18,577 bases of DNA from Atopobiaceae bacterium UBA1367 (lineage in GTDB: Bacteria; Actinomycetota; Coriobacteriia; Coriobacteriales; Atopobiaceae). Both the position numbers and the translations under genes were made by a program. A model generated the notes under the pieces. It was given only the letters and a program-made list of their open reading frames with translations. It did no database searches and had not been told where the DNA came from. The stretch spans positions 37,421 to 55,997 of the forward strand of contig DBRN01000018.1 in assembly GCA_002305995.1 (NCBI GenBank), given 5' to 3'. Below, piece after piece: positions 8,301 through 14,260 of this stretch (positions within the stretch are counted from its first letter, which is position 1; each line of letters starts with the position of its first letter).

Positions 8301-9871
8301 TCAAGAACGTGAACGGCGAGGCAGCGTCCCTGAACATGTTCGAGTTCACCATTGCTGCGGACGACGGCGGCGCGCTGCCCGATGAGACGACGGTCACCAA
8401 CAACGGTGGAAGCGTGACCTTCGGACCGATCAAGTACGACGTGAGCATCTTCGACGATCCCGCTCCTGCTCCTGATCCGGATGAGCCCGAGACGGTCAGC
8501 CTGACCTTCATTCCTGTTGGGATCGAAGGCACTATCATGCGCGCCGTTCCGTATCTAAATGGAGTGCCACGCGACGAGCTTCTTGTGGAGATTCGTAAGG
8601 ACGATGAGGGCGCATGGGAACCCCATACGTGGGAGGGCTTGCCAAGCAGAGATGATGAGGGCAACGACATTGCCTTCGAGGTGTACTACACGGTTGACGA
8701 AGGCACCACTCCTGAACGTGCCAGTGGCCTTATGCTCCAGCTCACAGGAGGGGCAGCTGCCGAGCCTGCAGAGCCCACGGCCCCAAGGGTCAAGGTCTTC
8801 CACTACACCATCACCGAGACTGATGGAGGCGCACCCGGCTACACCTACGATGGGCACAGCGAGATGGTTATCGTGAGGGTGACCGACAACGGTGACGGCA
8901 CACTCGACACCGAGGTCGAGTACGACGAGGACGGTGCTGTCTTCAACAATGCCTACGAGGCTTCCGGTGAAGCGGAGATCGAGGCCACGAAGGTCCTGAA
9001 CGGCACCGATCTTGCTGCGGGGCAGTTCGAGTTTGGCCTCTTCGAGGGCGACACCCAGGTTGGAGGAGCTGTCACGAACGGTGCCGACGGTTCGATCGTC
9101 TTCACGGTTCCCTACAGCAATGTTGACCTTGGAACTCATGTCTACACCGTACGCGAGCTGGTTGGCACCCCGCAAACCGGTTACACCTATGACAGCAGCT
9201 CCAAGACCGTCACCGTCGAGGTGACCGACAACGGTGACGGCACGCTGAGCACTGAGGTTGAGTATGGCGGGGACATGACCTTCACCAATGCCTACAAGCC
9301 GCTGCCGACCGAGGTGACGCTTGAGGCTGAGAAGGTGCTCGAGGGCAGGGATCTTGTCACGGGCGAGTTCGACTTCATGCTCGAGGACGAAGACGGCAAC
9401 GTGGTGTCCAGCGGTACGAACGATGCCTCTGGCAAGATCGCCTTCTCTGCGATTCCCATCACGAAGGCGGGCACCTACATCTTCACCGCGTACGAGGTGA
9501 AGGGCGATGCAGCAGGCGTCACCTATGACGACACGAGGTTCGTCTACGAGGTGGATGTCGAAGACGACGGCGGGCAGCTGACGATAACCGAGGTGCGGAC
9601 GAACGACAGGGTCCTGTTCACCAACACCTACGCTGAGCCTCCCGTTCCGACCCCCGACCCTGAGCCCAAGCCGACGCCGCAGAAGCCTGCCGTCCGTAAG
9701 GGTAAGGCAGCGCTGCCGAAGACCGGAGACCCAACCTCTCCGTTCTACTCCGCGATCCTTGCGGGCATATCGGTGGTAGCCATGCTAGCGGGCGCTCTTC
9801 TCAAGGTTCGGCCGCAGGAGAAGCGGGCCGTTGGGCACAGTGCCACACCAAAGAGAGGCGGTCGCGCATAA
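2393..9871 (+). CDS. Giant LPXTG-anchored VWA / isopeptide-pilin-repeat adhesin (5' end detached)
   Basis: The ORF is 2492 codons from a TTG with no ribosome binding site; the true N-terminus is probably the signal peptide at 2189. In order it encodes a VWA domain (residues 28-285; MIDAS DTSNS at 35-39, T165 in GGTNWEDA, D192 in FVSDGNP), a Cna_B-type domain (about 475-580), and another Cna_B-like segment to about 730. Next come four FctA/Spy0128-like domains and a fifth variant, then two DUF11-like domains (nt 6480-7200) and a further Cna_B-like domain. Five more pilin-type domains follow, one with a nested insertion, and then a Pro-rich stalk, LPKTG (nt 9713-9727), a membrane helix and a basic tail. 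Repeated xVxKxL, TVTE and FTNTY motifs supply the Lys, Glu and Asn expected for intramolecular isopeptide bonds. It is likely a cell-wall adhesin or pilus tip. No sortase gene is in the window. The ligand is unknown. Confidence 0.85.
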   Translation: MTDNGDGTYTLSLSVTGTASSVTTSNKADVIVVIDTSNSMNNHIEHETGRFGYRNGNYINLYSRSGNSYSQLTDDTYSGTVYYRAGASYFTYTGTRYSVTRLAVAKDSVNSLAQQLLANNTAENPDRVQLSLVTFGTNASTRITGTTNLSNFQSTVNGLTTNGGTNWEDALKKANAVATRPGAEAYVIFVSDGNPTYWLNPNGSLGGNGGEGASNVATAYSQAVPDAQAIVGAGKHFYGIGVFGSVSRMQSLVTDAGAPANNYYSATDQAALNAAFTTIINEITNAFGYTDVSINDGLTGMTAAALVAGQPDGFTYTRSGGSYGGGTAWDGAPPATYNGSAVSWDLGSMTLENGVTYTVSFKVWPKQEAYDLVADLNNGFIQYDSLSAEQQAQIVALTGGGYGLKTNTEANISYTQIETITTSVLPDGATQNPDGSYSHDGFTYTQNADGTWTGTKETEGTGTFDSPDPMPLTNSKMMVTKTWNDSIDPDQRPDEVTLRILRDDDSYAEVVLNAANNWTQQIDVAPGLIVDGETLETGHDYTIEEVDPDYHFELDADPFHPMIVDGVLNKNETGGATVTATNDLKGRLNISKTVTHSSDTTPNPNQLFTYTIKIDESNDDDVWFSIGNSSGPIDVSGENRVTGATVGTDPKYYHAASGTEITVKIKGGENIYFLNLAAGSTYEVEEVNVPSAYTCTVTNSDSGATTSGNKTSGSIVSNTLHTVAYTNAYAVSPTTATIPVTKVLSIPAGQTGPGDITGEFTFTLTAADGTPMPDDTELTNPGADGGTVSFGDITYTKPGTYTYTVTEAGFVDGVSNDPQASKTITVVVTDNGDGTLSATVNGANPTPTDPANTTFTNSYATTEVSAQIPVTKTLVVPSGLTGPGDITGKYTFTLAAQGGAPMPAAGGETVTNPAATGGTASFGSITYDAPGEYTYIITEDGEVDGVTNDTAAETGKTVTVEVVDNGNGTLSATIKGADSATGSSTTFTNTYGATPATANIPVKKVLSAASGLTPPDITGAYTFTLVGVTANAPMPAQTTLTNPDANGGTVTFGAISFSRIGTYTYTVSEDGEVDGVTNDSSGPKTATVTVTDDGKGKLSASVSVSADNPLLFTNTYNVKPTTAVIPVTKVLSVPEGLTGPASIKEAYTFTLTPQSGAPAPATSSVKNPDANGGTASFGAITFVAPGTYTYKITEAGTVAGVVNDPAAETGKTVTVEVVDNGDGTLTATVKGADGTEEEPSEGTTFTNTYAASGSVTLEATKVAVGFELEADQFSFELKDAEGNVLQTKTNDAAGKIAFDAISYSEAGTYNYTINEVVIDGNGIAEDTHVANVEVTVVDNGDGTLTATPEYEDATFTNTHTDTEKDVVSAGDTTTSVDGELVQAGDTLTYTITYANNTSGVATVTVTDAIPANTTYVDGSASDGGVEAGGTITWTIENVAAGATGTVTFQVTVDEGANGETIENAATVFDGENQSSSNAVTTSIPVKDVLDADDASVDGGSAQVGDTLTYEVTFTLTKDCTSVVVTDDVPANTTLVDGSVSDGGVEAGGTITWDLGALDAGTYTVSFQVTVDESAVTADAITNTASISVNNHSEVETNTTTTTTEKGGLTISKEILVPAGFEIDKDKVFTFTVSLVDKNGAALTGEYDYTGSSVGTIRNGGSIELKHGESITIAGLPAGTKYKIVETAVAGYTAVQDTFEAVIPNGGEPAAAAFKNKYGDDLETTVSFPVEKVLSVPDGLTGPDIREKYTFKLNAKVGTPMPDKTELKNPDATGGRVTFGPITYDTPGVYEYTVTEDGTVTGVVNDVTASKTVTVTVTDNGDGTLTATASSTEDGPLTFTNSYSVNSTTATITAKKLLEHADLAAGAFNFVLSAADGTPMPASPNATNAADGTVAFGEITYSVPGTFTYTIKETAGSATYFDYDGSEKTVTVEVVDNGDGTLTATVTGDGDDATFTNTYKAGSDEVFINAVKNVNGEAASLNMFEFTIAADDGGALPDETTVTNNGGSVTFGPIKYDVSIFDDPAPAPDPDEPETVSLTFIPVGIEGTIMRAVPYLNGVPRDELLVEIRKDDEGAWEPHTWEGLPSRDDEGNDIAFEVYYTVDEGTTPERASGLMLQLTGGAAAEPAEPTAPRVKVFHYTITETDGGAPGYTYDGHSEMVIVRVTDNGDGTLDTEVEYDEDGAVFNNAYEASGEAEIEATKVLNGTDLAAGQFEFGLFEGDTQVGGAVTNGADGSIVFTVPYSNVDLGTHVYTVRELVGTPQTGYTYDSSSKTVTVEVTDNGDGTLSTEVEYGGDMTFTNAYKPLPTEVTLEAEKVLEGRDLVTGEFDFMLEDEDGNVVSSGTNDASGKIAFSAIPITKAGTYIFTAYEVKGDAAGVTYDDTRFVYEVDVEDDGGQLTITEVRTNDRVLFTNTYAEPPVPTPDPEPKPTPQKPAVRKGKAALPKTGDPTSPFYSAILAGISVVAMLAGALLKVRPQEKRAVGHSATPKRGGRA
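4596..9637 (+). repeat. Array of about ten FctA-like pilin domains within the adhesin
   Basis: Units start near 4596, 4984, 5380, 5758, 6148, 7558, 7927, 8278, 8965 and 9304, each about 110-130 codons. Each begins with a strand such as IPVTKVLS (reactive Lys), has a central FGxITY...PGTYTYTVTE block (catalytic Glu), then TVTVTDNGDGTL, and ends in FTNTY or FTNSY (reactive Asn). Some pairs share long identical DNA: 5249-5289 equals 6014-6054 (41 bases). In the DUF11-like pair that interrupts the array, 6655-6691 equals 7012-7048 (37 bases). This indicates recent duplication or gene conversion. Confidence 0.8.
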
Positions 9872-9920
9872 CTTCGGCTGGCACATGATTCGACAGAAAG
9901 ACTAACGTTCGAGCAAGAAC

Positions 9921-9952
9921 AAGGCAGGGATCCCGATGCGGATCCCTGCCTT
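9921..9952 (+). terminator. Intrinsic terminator of the adhesin gene
   Basis: AAGGCAGGGATCC (9921-9933) pairs perfectly over 13 bp with GGATCCCTGCCTT (9940-9952) around loop CGATGC. The stem runs into TTTC. It lies 50 bases after the adhesin stop. The T tract is short, but the stem is strong, and the A/T ends allow function on either strand. Confidence 0.8.
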
Positions 9953-9968
9953 TCATAAAGCTGGGCGA

Positions 9969-9999
9969 TTGGTCCCACGCTGCTGAGGTACCCTATGAT
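9969..9999 (+). promoter_or_regulatory. Possible promoter of the FMN reductase gene
   Basis: TATGAT at 9994-9999 matches the -10 consensus at 5 of 6 positions. TTGGTC at 9969-9974 is the nearest -35-like hexamer, but the 19-base spacer is long. It sits just after the adhesin terminator and 73 bases before the reductase ATG. Confidence 0.3.
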
Positions 10000-10072
10000 G
10001 TATTCAGGAAATTCCGTCGGAGACATGTCAGGGGGCATGGGGTCCAGACGGGCGGAAGGGAGAGGAACACCG

Positions 10073-10621
10073 ATGAAGAAGGTTCTCTTCGTGCAAGGAT
10101 CGCTTCGTACGCAGTCGTTCAACCGCCAGCTTCAGAAGGAGATCGTGGCTGCCTTGGGAGATGCCGTCGTGGTCGACGAGCTTGCCTACAGTGACGTGGC
10201 TCCCATCAACCAGGATGACGAGTGGCCTACACCCGCTCCCGTTGCCCGCGTGCGCGCTGAGGTCCAGGCCGCCGACGCCATCTGGGTCGTAAGTCCCCAG
10301 TACAACGGCAGCTTTCCCGGCCATGTCAAGAACCTCTTCGACTGGTTGTCTCGTCCCCTGGAGCAGGGCAAGCCTGCGACGGCTGCCAAGGGCAAGAAGA
10401 TCACCGTCTCGGGTATCGGTGGCAGGACGCAGACTGCCGAGATGCGTGCGGCACTGAGCACGTTCCTGCGCTTCATCGGCATGGACACCATGGACGAGGA
10501 GGGTAGCGGATACGCCGTGAACGCCAGCGCTTGGGCCAGCAACGTGGTCGAGTTTTCCGACGAGCAGCAGGCCAGCATCAAGCGGCAGGTCAAGGAGTTC
10601 CTCGCGTTCATCGAGGCATAG
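10073..10621 (+). CDS. NAD(P)H-dependent FMN reductase (flavodoxin-like fold)
   Basis: This 182-residue cytoplasmic flavoprotein transfers electrons from NAD(P)H to FMN, quinones or other acceptors (ChrR/ArsH/azoreductase-like superfamily). The N-terminal phosphate-binding loop GSLRTQSFNRQL (residues 9-20) and the SPQYNGSFPGHVKNLFDWLS block (74-93) are the family signatures; GIGGR follows near residue 118. The start at 10073 is set by GGGAGAGG 7 bases upstream; an ATG 26 codons earlier lacks a ribosome binding site and would add a non-homologous leader. The gene stands alone between two hairpins. The physiological substrate cannot be told from sequence. Confidence 0.9.
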   Translation: MKKVLFVQGSLRTQSFNRQLQKEIVAALGDAVVVDELAYSDVAPINQDDEWPTPAPVARVRAEVQAADAIWVVSPQYNGSFPGHVKNLFDWLSRPLEQGKPATAAKGKKITVSGIGGRTQTAEMRAALSTFLRFIGMDTMDEEGSGYAVNASAWASNVVEFSDEQQASIKRQVKEFLAFIEA

Positions 10622-10648
10622 CAGGGCTCATCGCAATCGCAGCGGTAG

Positions 10649-10675
10649 CATGGGTCGGCAGTCTGCCGACCCATG
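10649..10675. terminator. Strong hairpin after FMN reductase
   Basis: CATGGGTCGGCAG (10649-10661) and CTGCCGACCCATG (10663-10675) form a perfect 13-bp inverted repeat around one T, 28 bases after the reductase stop. No T tract follows on the plus strand, so termination efficiency is uncertain. The core TGGGTCGG also occurs in the arm of the large inverted repeat at 14261-14343. Confidence 0.55.
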
Positions 10676-10711
10676 TCATCTCCTCATCGGCTCGTTGGCG
10701 GCTGCGGCCCA

Positions 10712-10736
10712 GCAGGTAGGTATACTGCAGGTAGGT
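10712..10736 (+). promoter_or_regulatory. Possible gpmA promoter flanked by a 10-bp direct repeat
   Basis: GCAGGTAGGT occurs at 10712-10721 and 10727-10736. TATACT (10721-10726), overlapping the end of the first copy, matches the -10 consensus at 5 of 6 positions. The only -35-like hexamer, TTGGCG at 10695-10700, is 20 bases away. The direct repeat could be an activator or repressor site. A roughly 105-base leader would follow. Confidence 0.3.
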
Positions 10737-10836
10737 GGGACGATCTACGACGAAGGCCCTGCGAAGACGGCGCCTTGGCGACGTGGGTGCTGACAGACAA
10801 CGCGTGCCATGGGGCCTGGGTCTGAGGGAGGCTGCC

Positions 10837-11625
10837 ATGAGAAGCGCAACGCTGGTGATCATGAGACACGGCGAGTCCACGTGGACGGACAAGGCCGTGA
10901 ACCGCTTTGCCGGCTGGGCGGACATCCCGCTCACGGAGCGCGGTCGCAAGCAGGCGAGGTACGCAGGCGAGCTCATCCGCGATGCGGGCATTGCGCCCGA
11001 TGCGGCGTTCACGTCGCTCCTGCGTCGTTCGATAGAGACTTGCGGCATCGTGCTCGACGTGGCCGATCGCCTCTGGATTCCCGTGATCAGAAGCTGGCGG
11101 CTGAACGAGCGCCACTACGGCGCCTTCCAAGGCGAGACGCGTCCTGCCATGCGCGAGCGCTACGGCGAGGAGCTCTTCAAGACCTATCGTCGCAGCTACG
11201 ACGTGCGCCCGCCTGAGATCGCCGATGACTCCCCTTGGTGGCAGGGCGATGACCCGCGCTACGGAGTCGTGGCGCAGGACGGCCTCGACGGCCTCGATCC
11301 CTCCACCATCCGCAGCGAATGCCTTAAGGACGTGGTCGTGCGTCTCGAACCGTTCTGGCAGTCCTTCGTCACCCCGTGCCTCTCGCTCGGCGAGACGGTT
11401 CTCGTAGCAACGCACGGCTCGGTAGTGCGCTCCCTCATCAAGGTCGTCGAGGGCCTCTCCGACGAGGAGATCCGCTCCGTCAACGTGCCCACGGGCGTCC
11501 CGCGCGTCTACGAGTTCGAGAGTGACGCGTTCGGCGGCCTGCGCGTGCAGGGGCCTGGCCGCTACCTCGACCCCGAGGCTGCGGCAGCGGGCATCGCCGA
11601 GACGAGCGCGCTCGGCAAGGCGTAG
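10837..11625 (+). CDS. gpmA: 2,3-bisphosphoglycerate-dependent phosphoglycerate mutase
   Basis: This 262-residue glycolytic enzyme interconverts 3- and 2-phosphoglycerate through a phosphohistidine. Visible hallmarks are RHGES (phosphorylated His11), GWADIPLTERG (27-36), LRRSIET (62-68), the catalytic-acid loop SWRLNERHYGAFQGE (86-100, Glu91), the second catalytic His193 in ATHGS, and NVPTGVPRVYEF near 216-227. The start at 10837 follows GAGGGAGG; upstream in-frame codons lack a ribosome binding site. Two departures from the usual sequence are ATHGSVVRSL for AHGNSLRAL and AFQGETRPAM for ALQGLNKAET. Both keep the key residues, so an active enzyme is expected. It converges on the DUF488 gene with only 14 bases between stops. 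Confidence 0.92.
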   Translation: MRSATLVIMRHGESTWTDKAVNRFAGWADIPLTERGRKQARYAGELIRDAGIAPDAAFTSLLRRSIETCGIVLDVADRLWIPVIRSWRLNERHYGAFQGETRPAMRERYGEELFKTYRRSYDVRPPEIADDSPWWQGDDPRYGVVAQDGLDGLDPSTIRSECLKDVVVRLEPFWQSFVTPCLSLGETVLVATHGSVVRSLIKVVEGLSDEEIRSVNVPTGVPRVYEFESDAFGGLRVQGPGRYLDPEAAAAGIAETSALGKA

Positions 11626-11639
11626 CTCGAGGGATGCGG

Positions 11640-12005
11640 TCAGCCCCCGAGCCTCTCCTCGAGCCACTGTCTCAAGATGACAGCGTGGTTGACCTGCGGG
11701 TTCTTCGCCGCGTACAGGAGGGTGAGCGTCTGGGGAGCACTGGCACGCACCCTCTCGACATATGCCGCAGCAGCCTCGCTGCTGTCGAGCTCCATGCGAT
11801 ACCGGGAGGCGAACGCTTCGAAGTTCGCTACCGTATGACCGAACGCCTTGCGGGCTTTGGTGGATGGCGCGAGCTCCTTTGGCCACCCGTCGAGTCTCAG
11901 GGCCTCCTTCCTGACGCCGCGTGGCCACAGCCGATCGACCAGGATACGCATCCCATCCGACTCCTCCACCGGGTCGTAGACGCGCTTAATCCGTATCTCT
12001 GTCAT
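11640..12005 (-). CDS. DUF488 family protein (YeaO-like)
   Basis: This is a 121-residue protein of unknown biochemical function. It shows the family pattern IRIKRVYDP at the N-terminus, DGMRILVDRLWPRGVRKE (about 17-34), W plus KELAPST, an F...Y..EL segment, and a C-terminal LLYAAKNPQVNHAVILRQWL. The Arg/Trp-rich RLWPRG block is nearly invariant in the family. The start at 12005 gives MTEIRIKR, which matches typical family starts, with AGGGA about 10 bases upstream; the longer reading frame adds 25 residues without similarity. It is divergent from the phosphatase gene, with 287 bases between them. No function is proposed. Confidence 0.85.
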   Translation of the reverse strand: MTEIRIKRVYDPVEESDGMRILVDRLWPRGVRKEALRLDGWPKELAPSTKARKAFGHTVANFEAFASRYRMELDSSEAAAAYVERVRASAPQTLTLLYAAKNPQVNHAVILRQWLEERLGG

Positions 12006-12194
12006 ATGCGTGGATCCCTGCCCTCGCGTTGTATGGGTGCATTCCCTCGCCTGAGTGTACGTCAAGCCAGCTCCTGTCATGTGCGAGGCGCGGTTTGGGG
12101 TGCCATCGAGCTTGGATAAGTTCGATGTTGGGCAGGCCTCAGATCCTTAGATCAGTCTGCGGCGGTTTCTCTCGCTTCGGGTCGCACGTTGTGC

Positions 12195-12206
12195 TCACAT
12201 ATGTGA
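12195..12206. promoter_or_regulatory. 12-base perfect palindrome in divergent region
   Basis: TCACATATGTGA is a perfect palindrome between the divergent DUF488 and phosphatase genes, about 87 bases before the phosphatase start. It has the size and symmetry of a dimeric regulator site. The regulator is unknown. Confidence 0.3.
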
Positions 12207-12292
12207 CCGCGCCCTACCTCCCGTTGTCCGACACGACGCAGACCCATCGCTCTGATAGCATATCTCCCATGCTTGATGAGAAGGGCTGTGCA

Positions 12293-13078
12293 ATGGATCT
12301 GACCACGACGATGGGCTACGTCCCCGGCTTCCCCGACACGTTCAACCTGCGAGACCTCGGTGGTCTTGCCGCTGCCGATGGCCGACGCGTACGCCCTGGG
12401 CTTCTCTATCGTGGCAGCGCGCTGGCAGGGCTGACCGAAGCCCAGCGCTCGATCGTCGACGGCTTTGGGCTGCGCGTTCTGCTCGACCTGCGTGCCGTCG
12501 GAGAGGTCGAGGGGAGGGCGGACTACGTGCCACAGGGAGTGGAGTACCTGCGCATCGGCGGCATGTACGACGCGGATGGCAACGAGCTCGACTTCTCTCC
12601 CGCAGGCATCTCGCGCATGATCAGGCATGCCGTGGGGTCGCCCGAGCACTTCATGCGTAGCCTGTACGTGTCGATGCTGTTTGGCAACCCGGCAGTTCAT
12701 GCCCTCGTCGATCGCATGGCACTCGGACGAGCGCCGCTCTACTTCCACTGCACGGCAGGTAAGGACCGCACGGGAGTCTGTGCCGCGATCGTGCTCACGC
12801 TGCTGGGCGTTCCCGACGATGCCATCGTGTGCGACTTCCTGCTCACCAACGAGTATCGCGCGTCGATCATCAACATGGCGCCGCAGGACATGCCCGCATG
12901 GGTGTCGGAGCTCGAACGTCAGAACTGGGCCAAGATGAACGAGGTGAGCGAGGTCGACCTTCGGGGTGCCCTTGCCGAGGCCGACAGGCGCCATGGGGGT
13001 CGCGAGGCGTACCTCCGCCACGAGTTTGGGCTCGACGAGGCGGCGCTCGCACGGATGCGCGACGCCTACCTGGCCTGA
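12293..13078 (+). CDS. Tyrosine-protein phosphatase (Tyr_phosphatase_3 / IphP-like)
   Basis: This 261-residue protein phosphatase has the dual-specificity-like fold of the MptpB/IphP group. The N-terminal substrate-side motif NLRDLGGL (18-25) is followed by GLLYRGSAL (37-45), then LLDLRAVGEVE (63-73). The catalytic P-loop is HCTAGKDRTGVCAA (152-165), with nucleophile Cys153, Lys157-Asp158 and Arg159. The Lys-Asp in the loop fits members that also accept phosphoinositides or phosphoserine/threonine. The start at 12293 has AAGGG 8 bases upstream. An in-frame ATG eight codons earlier has no ribosome binding site. There is no signal peptide, so it is probably cytosolic; related pathogen enzymes are secreted by unknown routes. 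Confidence 0.9.
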   Translation: MDLTTTMGYVPGFPDTFNLRDLGGLAAADGRRVRPGLLYRGSALAGLTEAQRSIVDGFGLRVLLDLRAVGEVEGRADYVPQGVEYLRIGGMYDADGNELDFSPAGISRMIRHAVGSPEHFMRSLYVSMLFGNPAVHALVDRMALGRAPLYFHCTAGKDRTGVCAAIVLTLLGVPDDAIVCDFLLTNEYRASIINMAPQDMPAWVSELERQNWAKMNEVSEVDLRGALAEADRRHGGREAYLRHEFGLDEAALARMRDAYLA

Positions 13079-13163
13079 TTGACAAGAGATCCCGCATCGT
13101 TCCGTCATGTGCCGATGCGCTACCATATCGCTTTGAACCGCATCCCACAGGGAGGGAACACCG

Positions 13164-13583
13164 ATGATCAGAGAGCTGGTACAGGACGAGGCGATCCTCT
13201 CGCAGGTGTGCGAGAGGGCAACGGCGGGGGACGCCTCCGTCGCGCAGGATCTCATCGATACGGCTGCCACGCTTGAGGACTGCTCGTGCCTTGCCGCCAA
13301 CCAGATCGGTGTGACCAAGGCTGTGGTGGTGTACCTTGACGACGACGCCACGCCGCACGCGATGTACAACCCCAAGATCCTGATGGGCATCAGGCCGCAG
13401 AAGACGGTCGAGGGCTGCCTGACGCGCGACGACTACGCACGGGTCACACGCTATGCCAAGGTCAAGGTGAGCTTCGACGAGTTGGTTGATGGCGAGCTCA
13501 AGCCGCGCCGCCGCGACTACACGGGCTGGGTCGCCCAGATGATCCAGCACATGGTCGATCACTGCAACGGCAAGCTGGTCTAG
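13164..13583 (+). CDS. Peptide-deformylase-like protein lacking the catalytic Glu
   Basis: This 139-residue protein is shorter than the usual 150-190 of peptide deformylases. Motif I reads CLAANQIG (42-49) instead of GxGLAAxQIG. Motif II is EGCLT (83-87), keeping the metal-ligand Cys85. Motif III is QHMVDH (128-133), where QHExDH is expected, so both zinc-ligand histidines (129, 133) remain but the catalytic Glu is Met130 (codon ATG). Metal binding may persist while deformylation is probably lost or altered. GGGAGGGA lies 7-8 bases upstream of the ATG. A perfect TTGACA overlaps the phosphatase stop at 13079-13084, but no good -10 is at the right spacing. The stop is followed directly by the rsmJ start. 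The essential deformylase is presumably elsewhere. Confidence 0.85.
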   Translation: MIRELVQDEAILSQVCERATAGDASVAQDLIDTAATLEDCSCLAANQIGVTKAVVVYLDDDATPHAMYNPKILMGIRPQKTVEGCLTRDDYARVTRYAKVKVSFDELVDGELKPRRRDYTGWVAQMIQHMVDHCNGKLV

Positions 13584-14258
13584 GTGGTGGTTCCTGCCGA
13601 CCTGTCGCTTCCCCATGGCCTGGAGCTGCGCGAGGACGAGCGAGGGCTGGCGCTGGTGGGCGGGGACAGGGAGCTTCGTGGCGACTTCACGCGCATGCTG
13701 CCCCGGCTGCGTCCCGCAAACCTGCGTCGCGAGCTCCTGGTTCGTGCGTCTCGCCTCAAGGGTGCCGTGGGCACGCCCGCGGCCGTCGATGCCACGGCTG
13801 GCCTGGGGGAGGACTCCCTGTTGCTTGCGGCCGCCGGTTTCTCGGTGACGCTCTGCGAGCGCGATGCGGTGATAGCCGCCCTGCTGCGCGACGCGCTCGC
13901 CCGGGCATCGAGGGTTCCCGCGCTTGCGCCCATTGTGGAGCGGATGCGATTGGTCGAGGGGGATGCCGTGCAGATCCTCCCGCGGCTCGACACGCGGCCC
14001 GAACTCGTGTTTCTCGACCCGATGTTTCCTGAAAGGCGCAGGCGGGCTGCCACCAACAAGAAGCTCCAGCTGTTTCAGCAGCTCGAGCGGCCCTGTGAGG
14101 ACGAGGAGGCGCTCATGCAGGCGGCGCTGGCGGCGCGCCCGCGCCGTGTGGTGGTCAAGCGCCCTCTCAAAGGGCCCTATCTGGCAGGAGTCAAGCCAAG
14201 CGGCTCGCTTGCGGGCAAGGTCGTGCGCTACGATATCGTGGTGCCGACAGGGGGATAG
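13584..14258 (+). CDS. rsmJ: 16S rRNA (guanine-1516-N2)-methyltransferase
   Basis: This 224-residue SAM-dependent methyltransferase of the RsmJ/YhiQ family modifies a guanine of the 30S subunit. Signature blocks are DATAGLGEDSLLLAAAGFSV (69-88, the SAM-binding loop), CERD (91-94), the catalytic-type motif LDPMFPERRRRAATNKK (144-160), and the C-terminal VVKRP with GVKPSGSLAGKVVRYDI. The start is GTG at 13584, immediately after the upstream TAG with zero spacing; a second GTG follows. No strong ribosome binding site is visible, so translation is probably coupled to the deformylase-like gene. It is slightly shorter than the approximately 250 residues of the E. coli protein because the N-terminus is trimmed. 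Assignment is confident. Confidence 0.88.
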   Translation: MVVPADLSLPHGLELREDERGLALVGGDRELRGDFTRMLPRLRPANLRRELLVRASRLKGAVGTPAAVDATAGLGEDSLLLAAAGFSVTLCERDAVIAALLRDALARASRVPALAPIVERMRLVEGDAVQILPRLDTRPELVFLDPMFPERRRRAATNKKLQLFQQLERPCEDEEALMQAALAARPRRVVVKRPLKGPYLAGVKPSGSLAGKVVRYDIVVPTGG

Positions 14259-14260
14259 CG

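Noticed and set aside
4596..9637. CRISPR or minisatellite array
   Set aside because: The periodicity (about 330-390 bases) is protein-domain repetition with diverged DNA; there are no short identical repeats with unique spacers.
13079..13084. Perfect TTGACA as promoter of the deformylase-like gene
   Set aside because: No acceptable -10 hexamer lies 16-18 bases downstream; it overlaps the phosphatase stop and may be chance, so it is noted only in the gene entry.
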